From the NCBI RefSeq assembly GCF_014174215.1, contig NZ_JABEQL010000010.1, forward strand, positions 62,001 through 126,000: a stretch of 64,000 nt of DNA. The letters are read 5' to 3'. Position 1 is the first letter of the stretch; the number at the start of each line of letters is the position of its first letter. Both the position numbers and the translations under genes were made by a program. Positions 55,211 through 63,647 of this stretch are shown in pieces. A model generated the notes under the pieces. It saw nothing but the letters and a program-made list of their open reading frames with translations, ran no database searches and was not told the DNA's origin. The stretch is from Gluconacetobacter tumulicola. Lineage in GTDB: Bacteria > Pseudomonadota > Alphaproteobacteria > Acetobacterales > Acetobacteraceae.

Positions 55211-56073
55211 GGCCCGCGTCCTTCGATCGCGCGTTGCAGGGCGCGGCCGGCGACGGTGGTGGAGAGCATGGTCAGCACGATGGCCAGACCGGGGAAGAAG
55301 CTCATCCACCAGGCCTCGGCGATGAAATCGCGGCCCATCGACAGCATCGTGCCCCATTCCGCCGCCGGCGGCGGCGCGCCGAGCCCAAGGAAGGAGAGCG
55401 CGGCCGACCACACGACGGTCTGCCCGATCCCCATGGTTGCGGTGACGACCAGCGGGCGGAAGGCATTGGGCAGGATATGGCGGGCGACGATACGTGCCGG
55501 ACTGTGGCCCAGCGCCCGCGCGGCCTCGACATAGCCCGCGCCGCGCACCGACAGCACCTGGCCGAACACCATGCGTGTATAGCCTGCCGCGCTGCCCACC
55601 CCGATGGCGACGATCAGCGGGCCGATGCCGCTGCCCAATGTGGCCGTGCACAGAAGCGCCAGCACCAGCACGGGAAAGGCGAACAGGATATCGATCAGCC
55701 AGCGCACCGCCTGCTCGGCAATCCGGCCGCCCAGACCGCCGATCAGGGCCAGAATGGTGGCGATGCTCAGCGACAGTGTGATGGCGCCGCAGCCCAGCGC
55801 CAATGACTGCCGGGCGCCATAGACCACCCGCGCCAGGATATCGCGGCCGGACTGGTCGGTGCCGAACGGATGGGCGGCTGACGGGGCCTGGAAGGCGTCG
55901 CGCGGGGCGATGGCCAGCGGGTCGGCATGGGTGAGCAGGTGCGGAGCGAGGGCGGCGATGGCCAGCAGCGTCAGGAACAGGATCGCAGCCACCGGGCCAA
56001 GCTGGCCAGGGCGCGGCAGGCGGCGCCGGGATGGCAGGCGGGCCATGGAGGGGGCGAGGGACAGGCTCGTCAT
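55207..56073 (-). CDS. ABC importer permease, DppC-like
   Basis: A 288-residue permease with about six membrane helices, the N-terminal H-P-F-G-T-D-Q-S-G-R-D-I-L-A-R-V-V-Y-G-A-R motif typical of DppC/OppC, and the coupling-helix EAA motif E-A-A-R-A-L-G. Its start and stop overlap the neighbouring genes (56070-56073 and 55207-55210), so the three membrane/ATPase genes are translationally coupled. Confidence 0.92.
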   Translation of the reverse strand: MTSLSLAPSMARLPSRRRLPRPGQLGPVAAILFLTLLAIAALAPHLLTHADPLAIAPRDAFQAPSAAHPFGTDQSGRDILARVVYGARQSLALGCGAITLSLSIATILALIGGLGGRIAEQAVRWLIDILFAFPVLVLALLCTATLGSGIGPLIVAIGVGSAAGYTRMVFGQVLSVRGAGYVEAARALGHSPARIVARHILPNAFRPLVVTATMGIGQTVVWSAALSFLGLGAPPPAAEWGTMLSMGRDFIAEAWWMSFFPGLAIVLTMLSTTVAGRALQRAIEGRGP

Positions 56074-57008
56074 GGGCGCGTTCCCTTCAGTCTGGGATCG
56101 ATGAGGACATAGAGCGTGTCGGCGGCGAGGCCTGCCAGGATGTAGGTGAGCGCGATGAACAGGACGATGCCCGAGACCAGCGGCATGTCGTGCGTGGCGA
56201 CGGACAGGAACAGCTCACGCCCCAGCCCCTGTCGCGAGAAGATGATCTCGATCGCGACCGCATTGCCGACCAGCGCGCCCACTGCCCAGGTCGACAGGCT
56301 GACACAGGGCAGCAGCGCGTGGCGCAAAGCGTGGCGCAGTCGGACCGTGCCATCGCCCAGCCCGCGTGCGCGGGCGGTGAGGATGAAGGGCTGGTCCAGC
56401 GCCAGGTCGAAGGATTCGCGCATCACCTGCGCGATGAAGCCGGCCAGCGGAATGGCCAGCGACAGGGTGGGCAGCACCAGCGCAGGCAGGCCGTGATTGC
56501 CGGCCGGCGGCAGCAGCCGCCATTCGAAGGCCAGGCCCCACAGCAGCAGGATGCCGAGCCAGAATTGCGGCAGCCCGGCGCCGACCGTCTCCAGCGTCGA
56601 GGCGATGGCCCCGGCCGCGCCGCGCCGGGCGGTGGGCACCACCGAGAGCAGCGCCAGCAGCCACGCCACGGCCAGGGACGACGCCATCAGTGCCAGTGTC
56701 GGGGGGGCCTGGGCGCGCAACACCGCGATGACCGGCATATGCTGCGAGAAGGACTGGCCGAGGTCGCCGCGCGCGATGCGGGCGATGTAGAGGGCGTACT
56801 GCACCGCGATCGGCCGATCCAGCCCGTATTCGTGACGGGCGGCGGCGATGGCCTCCGGCGTCGGGTTGGCGGATGCGCCGCCGAGAATGGCGGTGACCGG
56901 ATCGCCCGGTGTGAGGTGCAGGGCGGCGAAGGTCAGGCTGGCCGCGGCCAGCAGCACCAGGATGCCGCCCAGCAGGCGCCATGCGGCGCGGCGGAGAAGG
57001 TGGGTCAT
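56070..57008 (-). CDS. ABC importer permease, DppB-like
   Basis: A 312-residue permease. The N-terminal helix is followed by L-T-P-G-D-P-V and then the conserved Y-G-L-D-R-P-I-x-V-Q-Y, and an EAA-type loop with A-R-A-R-G-L. The ATG at 57008 overlaps the binding-protein stop (ATGA), which I prefer to the in-frame ATG at 57020. It pairs with the DppC-like permease. Confidence 0.92.
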   Translation of the reverse strand: MTHLLRRAAWRLLGGILVLLAAASLTFAALHLTPGDPVTAILGGASANPTPEAIAAARHEYGLDRPIAVQYALYIARIARGDLGQSFSQHMPVIAVLRAQAPPTLALMASSLAVAWLLALLSVVPTARRGAAGAIASTLETVGAGLPQFWLGILLLWGLAFEWRLLPPAGNHGLPALVLPTLSLAIPLAGFIAQVMRESFDLALDQPFILTARARGLGDGTVRLRHALRHALLPCVSLSTWAVGALVGNAVAIEIIFSRQGLGRELFLSVATHDMPLVSGIVLFIALTYILAGLAADTLYVLIDPRLKGTRP

Positions 57009-58660
57009 CGCGTTACCCATGAATCATAGAGGCTGGTCACGTTCAGCGAGGGTTCGAGCCGGACGTCATGCACCGCGCGCGACAAAGCGAGGCGGGTGCT
57101 TTGCGGATAGGTGGTGATCTGCAGGAAGTTCTGCGCCGCGATGGTCTGGGCTTGCAGATAGAGCGCGCGCCGCTTGTCCGGATCGGTGGTCAGCAGGGCG
57201 TCGTTCACGACCCGGTCGAAGGCGGGGTCGCTGAATCCGGCCTCGTTCTGGTGGTGGCCGCCGACGCCGGCCGCGCCGAGGAAGGCGGAAGAGAAGACGA
57301 TGCGCAGCACGTCGGCGGTGCTGGTGTTCCAGTAGCCGATACGGACGTCGTAATCCCACTGCCCTTCGCGTTCGAGGATCGTGGTGTCGTCGCCGTTTTC
57401 CAGCCTGACGTCGAAGCCGGTTGCGCGTGCGGTGGCCTGTACCTGTTCCCACAGCGTGCGTTCGGCGGCGGAGAGCGAGGCTTTGAGCGGGATATGGACC
57501 ACCAGGGGGCGGCCGTCGCGGGTGCGGATGCCCTCTTCGGTGCGGCCGGTCCAGCCGGCCTGGTCCAGCAGGGCGCGCGCCCGGTCGGGGTCGTAGTCGG
57601 CGTGATGCTCGAAGGCCGGGCTGTAGAATGGCGTGGTCGGGCTGAGCGGGCTGCCGGCACGGCGGTAATGATGGAAGAAGACGCTGGCCAGCGCGCCGTC
57701 GATGTCGGCGGAGCGGATGAAAGCCTCGCGCACCCGGATATCGTCGAATGGGGCGCGCTTGATGTTCAGCGTGCCGTTGGTCGGGTTGCCGGGCCGGTCG
57801 GCCATCAGCAGCCAGAGGTCCGGATTGCGCTGGGCCGGGGTTTCGGCTTCGGGCGGGAGGGAGTCGATGACATCGACCTCGCCGGCCTGCAGGGCCGCGA
57901 AGCGCACCGAGGCTTCGGGGATGATCCGCCATTCGATGCCGTCCAGGCGCGCCGGGCCGGTATGGAGGGCGGTGGGCGGACCCCAGTGATAGGCCGGGTT
58001 GCGTGCCAGGACGATCTGGCTCTGATGGTCCCAGCGCACGATGCGGAATGGGCCTGAGCCGACTGGATTCTGGCAGTTTTCGTCACGCGGGCGGGCCAGG
58101 GCGCGGGGGGATTCGATGCCGAGGAAGCCTTGTGCCAGCACTTCGAGGAAGGCGGCGTAGGGTGTCTTGAGGTGCACCGCGGCGGTGTAGGTGTCGATGA
58201 TGTCGGTGCCGGCATATTGCTTGATGTAGCCGCCGGCGGTGCTGGATTGGGTGTGCGGGTCGACCATGTGGTCGAGGTTCGCGCGCACGGCTTCGGCGGT
58301 CAGGGGCGTGCCGTCGGTGAAGGTGACGTCGTGGCGCAGGTGGAATGTGTAGGTCCGCCCGTCATCGGACACCGCCCAGTCGGTGGCCAGCCACGGCAGG
58401 ATGTGGCCGGATCGGTCCATCGCCACCAGTGAGTCAAGATATTGTTCTGCAAGGAAAACCTGCGGCATGTCGCCCTGTACGTGCGGGTCCAGGCAGATCG
58501 GCTCGCGGTCGGTTGCGTAGATCAGGGTGCCGCCCTGGACCGGTTCGTGTGCCGTGGTGCGGGATTGGTGGCGGCGGCAGCCTGTCGTGGCCAGCAGCAG
58601 TGCGGCAGCCGCGAGCCATAATGCGCGGCGTGGCAGGGCGGGGGAGTGCAAGGGGCGCAT
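57005..58660 (-). CDS. ABC importer substrate-binding lipoprotein (SBP family 5)
   Basis: A 551-residue extracytoplasmic binding protein of the peptide/nickel/opine class. It has a signal with lipobox at Cys28 (L-L-L-A-T-T-G-C), then G-G-T-L-I-Y-A-T-D-R-E-P near the N-terminus, L-P-W-L-A-T-D-W, and P-V-G-S-G-P-F-R-I. I chose 58660 because GGAAG precedes it and it gives a sensible lipoprotein signal; the frame extends to 58708. It heads the minus-strand operon. Ligand unknown; the divergent sulfur genes suggest an organosulfur compound or peptide. Confidence 0.9.
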   Translation of the reverse strand: MRPLHSPALPRRALWLAAAALLLATTGCRRHQSRTTAHEPVQGGTLIYATDREPICLDPHVQGDMPQVFLAEQYLDSLVAMDRSGHILPWLATDWAVSDDGRTYTFHLRHDVTFTDGTPLTAEAVRANLDHMVDPHTQSSTAGGYIKQYAGTDIIDTYTAAVHLKTPYAAFLEVLAQGFLGIESPRALARPRDENCQNPVGSGPFRIVRWDHQSQIVLARNPAYHWGPPTALHTGPARLDGIEWRIIPEASVRFAALQAGEVDVIDSLPPEAETPAQRNPDLWLLMADRPGNPTNGTLNIKRAPFDDIRVREAFIRSADIDGALASVFFHHYRRAGSPLSPTTPFYSPAFEHHADYDPDRARALLDQAGWTGRTEEGIRTRDGRPLVVHIPLKASLSAAERTLWEQVQATARATGFDVRLENGDDTTILEREGQWDYDVRIGYWNTSTADVLRIVFSSAFLGAAGVGGHHQNEAGFSDPAFDRVVNDALLTTDPDKRRALYLQAQTIAAQNFLQITTYPQSTRLALSRAVHDVRLEPSLNVTSLYDSWVTR

Positions 58661-58721
58661 CGACAGGCTTCCAAGGGCTTGGGCGCCCCGCAATATCGTC
58701 AGTTCCATCGGACTTTGACGA

Positions 58722-58749
58722 TTTCTATCGTGTTATTCTGTAAGCTCAA
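58722..58749 (-). promoter_or_regulatory. Candidate promoter of the ABC importer operon
   Basis: On the minus strand TTGAGC (58749-58744), 16 bases, TAGAAA (58727-58722), about 60 bases before the binding-protein ATG. Moderate match. Confidence 0.35.
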
Positions 58750-58977
58750 GTGAATATATCATTTTTTGTTGTGTAATTTTGGGCGTGGGCCGTGCGGGGG
58801 GAAGGCGCTTGTCCTGCGGCAAGGGGCATGCTCCCTGGTGCCGCTGCCGATCCGAAATGGATGAGGAGGGGATGGAGGGGGTGGGATAAAAAGTGGTGAG
58901 AATAATTTAAGTATTATATTTCAGTTTGTTATATAGGCTCTATCGTCGGTGATGATGGCGGTTTCGTGATATGTGCA

Positions 58978-59003
58978 TTGACACGTTGTGAATCGTTTAT
59001 AAT
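58978..59003 (+). promoter_or_regulatory. Candidate promoter of the monooxygenase operon with a 14-base spacer
   Basis: Perfect consensus hexamers TTGACA (58978-58983) and TATAAT (58998-59003) are only 14 bases apart instead of 17. A palindrome lies just downstream. Such spacing is typical of promoters needing an activator that distorts DNA, or it may be coincidental. Confidence 0.4.
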
Positions 59004-59013
59004 CCTCCGTCAT

Positions 59014-59030
59014 GCGTAAATTAATTACGC
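59014..59030 (+). promoter_or_regulatory. Palindromic candidate operator
   Basis: GCGTAA (59014-59019), five bases, TTACGC (59025-59030), sitting 10 bases downstream of the TATAAT. The left half with flanking bases (TGCGTAAATT, 59013-59022) recurs at 63594-63603 before the next receptor gene. Confidence 0.5.
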
Positions 59031-59069
59031 AGGAATGTCGTTGTTTATGGCGGAAGGTCCCGGAAGACG

Positions 59070-60299
59070 ATGGACGCATTGACACAGGATGCGCCGGCCC
59101 CGGTCGCCCCGACGGAGGGGGGATTGCGGGAGGTGTTCGCGCGGATCGCCGAGGGCGCGGTGGCGCGTGAGCAGGGGCGTGTCCTTCCCTACGAGGCGGT
59201 GGCATGGCTGCGTGAGGTGGGGTTCGGGACCCTGCGGGTGCCGCGCGAGGCCGGTGGCGCGGGCCTGGGGCTGGTCGAGATTTTTCGCCTGCTGACCGAA
59301 CTGGCGGCGGCGGATTCCAACCTGCCGCAGATCGTGCGGGCCCATTTTGCCTTTATCGAGGGATTGCGGCACGACCCCGACCGGACACGCTCGGCTTCCT
59401 GGTATGCGCGCATCGTGGATGGCGCGCTGTTCGGCGCGGCGATGGCGGAGCTGACCGACAGCACCGGCACCAGTACCACGCTGACGCGGCAGGGTGAGGG
59501 CTGGCGCCTGGACGGGACCAAATATTATTCGACCGGCACGCTCTATGCCGACTGGATTATCGTCGTGGCCGACGAGGCGGGCGAGCGCGTGCGTCTGGCG
59601 GTGCCGGCCACGGCGCCCGGCGTGACGCGTGAGGATGATTGGGACGGGTTCGGGCAGCGGCTGACCGGCAGCGGCACCACGCGCTTCGACGGGGTTGCGG
59701 TGTCGGACGGGCAGATCCTGGCGCGGTCGTCCTTCGACCATGTGCCGAGCAGCAGTTTCCTGACCGCCTATTATCAATTGTTCCATCTGGCGACGCTGGC
59801 GGGGATCAGTCGGGCGGCGCTGCGCGATGCGGTGGCGTTCGTGCGGCCGCGCACGCGGACCTTCGGCGTGCCGGGCAAGGTCAGTCAGCGCCATGATCCG
59901 CTGGTGCAGCAGGTGGTGGGCCGGCTGTCGGCGCTGGCCTATTCGACCTCGGCGCTGGTCGAGGATGTGGCGCGGGCGCTGGAGCGTGGCGCCGAGGCCT
60001 GGGATGCCGGTGTGACGGAACATCCGCTTTATGACGAGGCGGAGCGCATCGCGTTCCAGGCGCAGCAGATCGTGCTGGAGCAGACGCTGGAGGCGACGAC
60101 GCGCCTGTTCGAGGTCGGCGGGGCTTCGGCCACCGCGTCCTCGCTGGGGCTGGACCGGCACTGGCGCAATGCCCGTGTGCTGGCCTCGCACAATCCGGTG
60201 GTGCAGCGGGCGCGGGCGCTGGGGGACCTGGAACTGAACGGCACGGCGCTGGATGCGATCTGGCGGGCCGCCACGCCGACGACGGAGCGCACAGCATGA
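59070..60299 (+). CDS. Acyl-CoA dehydrogenase-fold FMNH2-dependent monooxygenase, SfnB/DszC-like
   Basis: A 409-residue protein of the acyl-CoA dehydrogenase fold, in the branch (SfnB, DszC) that uses reduced flavin and oxygen on sulfur compounds instead of acting on acyl-CoA. G-F-G-T-L-R-V-P-R-E-x-G-G near residue 52, the A-M-A-E-L-T-D-S-T-G-T segment and G-T-K-Y-Y-S-T-G-T are visible, and the C-terminus has the R-H-W-R-N-A-R-V-L-A-S-H-N-P motif of this branch. GGAAG serves as RBS. Its stop overlaps the next start (ATGA). Substrate inferred from context. Confidence 0.82.
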   Translation: MDALTQDAPAPVAPTEGGLREVFARIAEGAVAREQGRVLPYEAVAWLREVGFGTLRVPREAGGAGLGLVEIFRLLTELAAADSNLPQIVRAHFAFIEGLRHDPDRTRSASWYARIVDGALFGAAMAELTDSTGTSTTLTRQGEGWRLDGTKYYSTGTLYADWIIVVADEAGERVRLAVPATAPGVTREDDWDGFGQRLTGSGTTRFDGVAVSDGQILARSSFDHVPSSSFLTAYYQLFHLATLAGISRAALRDAVAFVRPRTRTFGVPGKVSQRHDPLVQQVVGRLSALAYSTSALVEDVARALERGAEAWDAGVTEHPLYDEAERIAFQAQQIVLEQTLEATTRLFEVGGASATASSLGLDRHWRNARVLASHNPVVQRARALGDLELNGTALDAIWRAATPTTERTA

Positions 60300-61738
60300 G
60301 CACCCAAGAGTTTCCCGCGCGGCGGCAATTGCATGTCAACCTGTTCGAGATGGCCTGCGTCGGCCATATCGTGCATGGCATGTGGCGCGCACCCGGCAAT
60401 AACCGCCATCGTTTTTCCGAACTGTCGTACTGGACCGAGGTGGCGCAGCTTGCCGAGCGCGGGCTGTTCGATGCCGTGTTCCTGGCCGATGTGGTCGGGA
60501 CCTATGACCGGTTTGGCGACGGCACGGCGGCGGCGCTGCGGCAGGCGGTGCAGATCCCGAACCTGGACCCGCTGATGCTGGTGCCGGCGATGGCGGCGGT
60601 GACGAAACATGTCGGTTTCGGCGTGACCTTTTCGACCACCTATGAGCCGCCCTTTGCCTTCGCGCGGCGCATGGCGACGCTGGACGTGCTGACGAACGGG
60701 CGCGTGGGGTGGAACATCGTGACCTCCTACCTGCAATCCGCCGCGCGGAATTTCGGGCTGGAGGACGAGATCCCGCATGACGAGCGCTATGTGATCGCCG
60801 ACGAATATATCGATGTGCTCTACAAGCTCTGGGAAGGAAGCTGGGACGACGACGCGATCGTCGCCGATCGGGCGGCCGGCATCTTTACCGATCCGTCGCG
60901 GGTGCGGGCCATCGATCATCATGGTGCGCATTTCCAGGTCGCCGGGCCGCATCTGGTGCAGCCGTCGCGGCAGCGTACGCCGGTGCTGTTCCAGGCGACG
61001 GGATCGGCGGCGGGGCTGGAATATGCCGCGCGTCATGCGGAAGTGGTGTTTATCGGCGGGCAGACGACCGAGGATGTGCGCCGCAACATCGCGGCCACCC
61101 GCAGGCGGGCGCAGGCCTTTGGCCGCCGGCCCGACGATATCCGCTTTATCGTGCAGGCCGGCATCATCACCGGGCCGACCGAGCAGGCGGCGCAGGAAAA
61201 GCTGAAGGCCTATCGGGAATTCTACAGCCTGGAAGGCGCGCTGATCCATGCGCAGTCGGAAGTGGATCTGCGAAGCTATGACCCGAACGATACGATCGAG
61301 AGCGTGCTGAAGCGCGAGGGTGCGCGTTTCGGCAATATGGGCCGGCGGTTCCGGCCCGAGCAGACGGTGGGCAGTGCGCTGGAGCAGATCGGCCGGTTCG
61401 ATGAAGGCCGCTATTTCATCGCGGGCGAGCCGGGGCGGGTGGCCGATGCGATCGAATCCTGGCTGGATGTGGATGGCATCGATGGCATCAATCTGCGCCA
61501 GTACCATTCCTTCGACACCGCGCGGGACTTCATCGACCTGATCGTGCCGGAGTTGCAGGCGCGCGGGCGCTATCGCACTGCCTATGCGCCGGACGAGACA
61601 TTGCGCGAGCGGCTGTTCGGTGCCGGACAGGCGCGCCTGCCGGCCCGGCATGCCGCCGGGCGCTATCGCGACCCGGCGGCGCTGGCCACGCCGACACCGC
61701 CGCTTTTTCCAGACCTGATCCAGAACAAGGCATCCTGA
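60296..61738 (+). CDS. NtaA/DmoA/DszA-family FMN-dependent monooxygenase
   Basis: A 480-residue luciferase-like monooxygenase. The features [14 protein letters not shown] near residue 18, [12 protein letters not shown], the flavin-loop [11 protein letters not shown] and Q-A-T-G-S-A-A-G place it in the group that includes dimethylsulfide and dibenzothiophene-sulfone monooxygenases. It needs FMNH2 from a separate reductase, likely the gene at 62944. It is translationally coupled to the preceding gene. Confidence 0.88.
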   Translation: MSTQEFPARRQLHVNLFEMACVGHIVHGMWRAPGNNRHRFSELSYWTEVAQLAERGLFDAVFLADVVGTYDRFGDGTAAALRQAVQIPNLDPLMLVPAMAAVTKHVGFGVTFSTTYEPPFAFARRMATLDVLTNGRVGWNIVTSYLQSAARNFGLEDEIPHDERYVIADEYIDVLYKLWEGSWDDDAIVADRAAGIFTDPSRVRAIDHHGAHFQVAGPHLVQPSRQRTPVLFQATGSAAGLEYAARHAEVVFIGGQTTEDVRRNIAATRRRAQAFGRRPDDIRFIVQAGIITGPTEQAAQEKLKAYREFYSLEGALIHAQSEVDLRSYDPNDTIESVLKREGARFGNMGRRFRPEQTVGSALEQIGRFDEGRYFIAGEPGRVADAIESWLDVDGIDGINLRQYHSFDTARDFIDLIVPELQARGRYRTAYAPDETLRERLFGAGQARLPARHAAGRYRDPAALATPTPPLFPDLIQNKAS

Positions 61739-61739
61739 C

Positions 61740-62918
61740 ATGAGTGTCGCGATCCCCGAGAAAATCAACGTCCTGTGGTTTCTGCCGACGCATGGCGATT
61801 CCCGTTATCTGGGCACGCAGAAGGGCGGGCGGCCGGTCGATCTGCCCTATCTGCAGCAGGTGGCGCGGGCGGCGGATTCGCTGGGCTATTACGGGGTGCT
61901 GATCCCGACCGGCCGCAGCTGCGAGGATAGCTGGGTGGTGGCATCGGCGCTGGCGCCGAGCACGGAACGGCTGAAATTCCTGATCGCGGTGCGGCCGGGC
62001 CTGCAATCGCCCACGCTCTCGGCGCGGATGACGGCGACGCTGGACCGGATTTCGCAGGGGCGGCTGCTGATCAATATCGTGACCGGCGGCGACCCGAAGG
62101 AGAATGCCGGCGACGGGTTCTTTGCCGACCATGCCGAACGGTATGCGATCACCGACGAGTTCCTGGAGATCTATCGCGCGCTGCTGCGGGGCGAGACGGT
62201 GAATCACGAAGGCCCGCATTTCCGGATCGAGGACGGGCGGCTGCTGTTCCCGTCTTTTCAGGAAAACGGGCCGCCGCTCTATTTCGGCGGATCGTCGCCG
62301 GCGGCGGTGGATGTGGCGGCGACGCATATCGACAAATACCTGACCTGGGGCGAGCCGCCGGCGCAGGTGGCCGAGAAGATCGCGCATGTGCGGCGCAAGG
62401 CGGAGGCGCAGGGGCGCCAGGTGTCGTTCGGCATCCGGCTGCATGTGATCGTGCGGGAGACGAACGAGGCGGCGTGGGCCGAGGCGGACCGGCTGATCTC
62501 GTATCTGGACGATGCGACCATTGCGGAGGCGCAGAAGGTCTTTGCCCGGATGGATTCCGTGGGGCAGGCGCGCATGAGCGCGCTGCATGACGGCCGGCGC
62601 GACAGGCTGGAAATCAGCCCGAACCTGTGGGCGGGCGTGGGGCTGGTGCGCGGCGGCGCGGGCACCGCGCTGGTGGGCGATCCGGCGACAGTGGCCGAAC
62701 GGATCGACGAATATCGCAGGCTGGGCATCGATAGTTTCATTTTCTCGGGCTATCCGCACCTGGAGGAGGCCTATCAGTTCGGCGAACTGGTGCTGCCGCT
62801 GCTGCCGACGGCGCATCCGGTGCGGGGGGCGGCCTCGATCAGCAATATGGGGCCGTTCGGCGAGACGATTGCCGGCGATCATCGGCCCGGCGGGGCCTCC
62901 GGCCATCGTGCGGCGTGA
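61740..62918 (+). CDS. ssuD: Alkanesulfonate monooxygenase
   Basis: SsuD cleaves C-S bonds of alkanesulfonates with FMNH2 and O2, releasing sulfite and an aldehyde. The 392-residue product starts with [17 protein letters not shown], then has [22 protein letters not shown] and the C-terminal S-G-Y-P-H-L-E-E-A, all characteristic of SsuD. It begins one base after the previous stop. The usual ssuABC transporter and ssuE are not present beside it. Confidence 0.95.
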   Translation: MSVAIPEKINVLWFLPTHGDSRYLGTQKGGRPVDLPYLQQVARAADSLGYYGVLIPTGRSCEDSWVVASALAPSTERLKFLIAVRPGLQSPTLSARMTATLDRISQGRLLINIVTGGDPKENAGDGFFADHAERYAITDEFLEIYRALLRGETVNHEGPHFRIEDGRLLFPSFQENGPPLYFGGSSPAAVDVAATHIDKYLTWGEPPAQVAEKIAHVRRKAEAQGRQVSFGIRLHVIVRETNEAAWAEADRLISYLDDATIAEAQKVFARMDSVGQARMSALHDGRRDRLEISPNLWAGVGLVRGGAGTALVGDPATVAERIDEYRRLGIDSFIFSGYPHLEEAYQFGELVLPLLPTAHPVRGAASISNMGPFGETIAGDHRPGGASGHRAA

Positions 62919-62943
62919 ACATTGACCCGAAGGATCGCCTGAC

Positions 62944-63477
62944 ATGAACATTTCCGTAAAGGCGCCGGTGCCTGGTGCCCTTGAAGCCGAATCCGCGCAG
63001 CGTTTCCGCGACGGCATGGCGCTGCTGGCCGGGGCCGTGACCATCGTCACCACCGATGGCGAGAATGGCCGGCACGGCTTTACCGCGACGGCCGTGTGCA
63101 GCGTGTCGGATGCGCCGCCGACGCTGCTGGTCTGCATCAATCGCAGCACCAGCGCGCATCCGCATGTTCTCGACCATGGGGTGCTGGCGGTGAATGTGCT
63201 GGGCGGCGCGCAGCAGGCCCTGTCTTCGGCCTTCGGCAGCCGGTCGAAGACGATGGACGAGCGGTTTGCCGGCGCGCGCTGGCAGCGGGGCGTGACCGGC
63301 GCGCCGCTTCTGGACGGTGCGCTGGCGACCTTCGAATGCCGGGTGGAGCGGGTTGTGGAGGCCGGCACCCATACGGTGGTGTTTGCCCAGGTGCTGGATG
63401 TGCATCTGGCGGGCGAGCAGACGGACGGGCTGGTGTGGTTTGCCCGGCGCTATGCCGTGTTGCCGACATCCTGTTGA
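62944..63477 (+). CDS. Flavin reductase (RutF/HpaC-like)
   Basis: A 177-residue NAD(P)H:FMN reductase of the flavin-reductase-like split-barrel family, with F-R-D-G-M-A-L-L-A-G-A-V-T-I-V-T-T-D near residue 22, G-F-T-A-T-A-V-C-S-V-S-D-A-P-P-T-L-L-V and I-N-R-S-T-S-A-H near residue 66. It should supply FMNH2 to the three monooxygenases upstream. It is not SsuE-like (flavodoxin fold). It is the last gene of the operon before a promoter-like AT-rich stretch. Confidence 0.9.
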   Translation: MNISVKAPVPGALEAESAQRFRDGMALLAGAVTIVTTDGENGRHGFTATAVCSVSDAPPTLLVCINRSTSAHPHVLDHGVLAVNVLGGAQQALSSAFGSRSKTMDERFAGARWQRGVTGAPLLDGALATFECRVERVVEAGTHTVVFAQVLDVHLAGEQTDGLVWFARRYAVLPTSC

Positions 63478-63593
63478 CCGGAGGCCTGGTGCGGACAGCG
63501 CGCGTCCGTAATCCACGATAGAAATCGCGAATATAAAAAGAAACAAAGAATATATGTGCTTTTTGTCGCAAGAAGAATAACGACGACAATAAG

Positions 63594-63603
63594 TGCGTAA
63601 ATT
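63594..63603 (+). promoter_or_regulatory. Recurrence of the operator half-site before the receptor gene
   Basis: TGCGTAAATT (63594-63603) is identical to 59013-59022. It lies in an AT-rich stretch (about 63520-63605) about 45 bases before the receptor ATG. No clear -35/-10 pair. Confidence 0.35.
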
Positions 63604-63647
63604 CGAAAGCCTGCGATCATTCCTTCAGAGTCTGGATATCGAGTATC

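Larger units (their letters stand above)
58661..59069. other. 409-base AT-rich divergent promoter region
   Basis: This lies between two divergent operons and is far richer in A+T than its surroundings. It contains a candidate minus-strand promoter (58722-58749), a plus-strand TTGACA...TATAAT pair with a short spacer (58978-59003) and a palindrome (59014-59030). No gene is supported. Confidence 0.6.

Noticed and set aside
60029-63368. Minus-strand open frames of 579 and 612 codons opposite the monooxygenase genes
   Set aside because: The plus-strand proteins are recognisable families with coupled starts; the antisense frames are Arg/His/Gln-rich and featureless.
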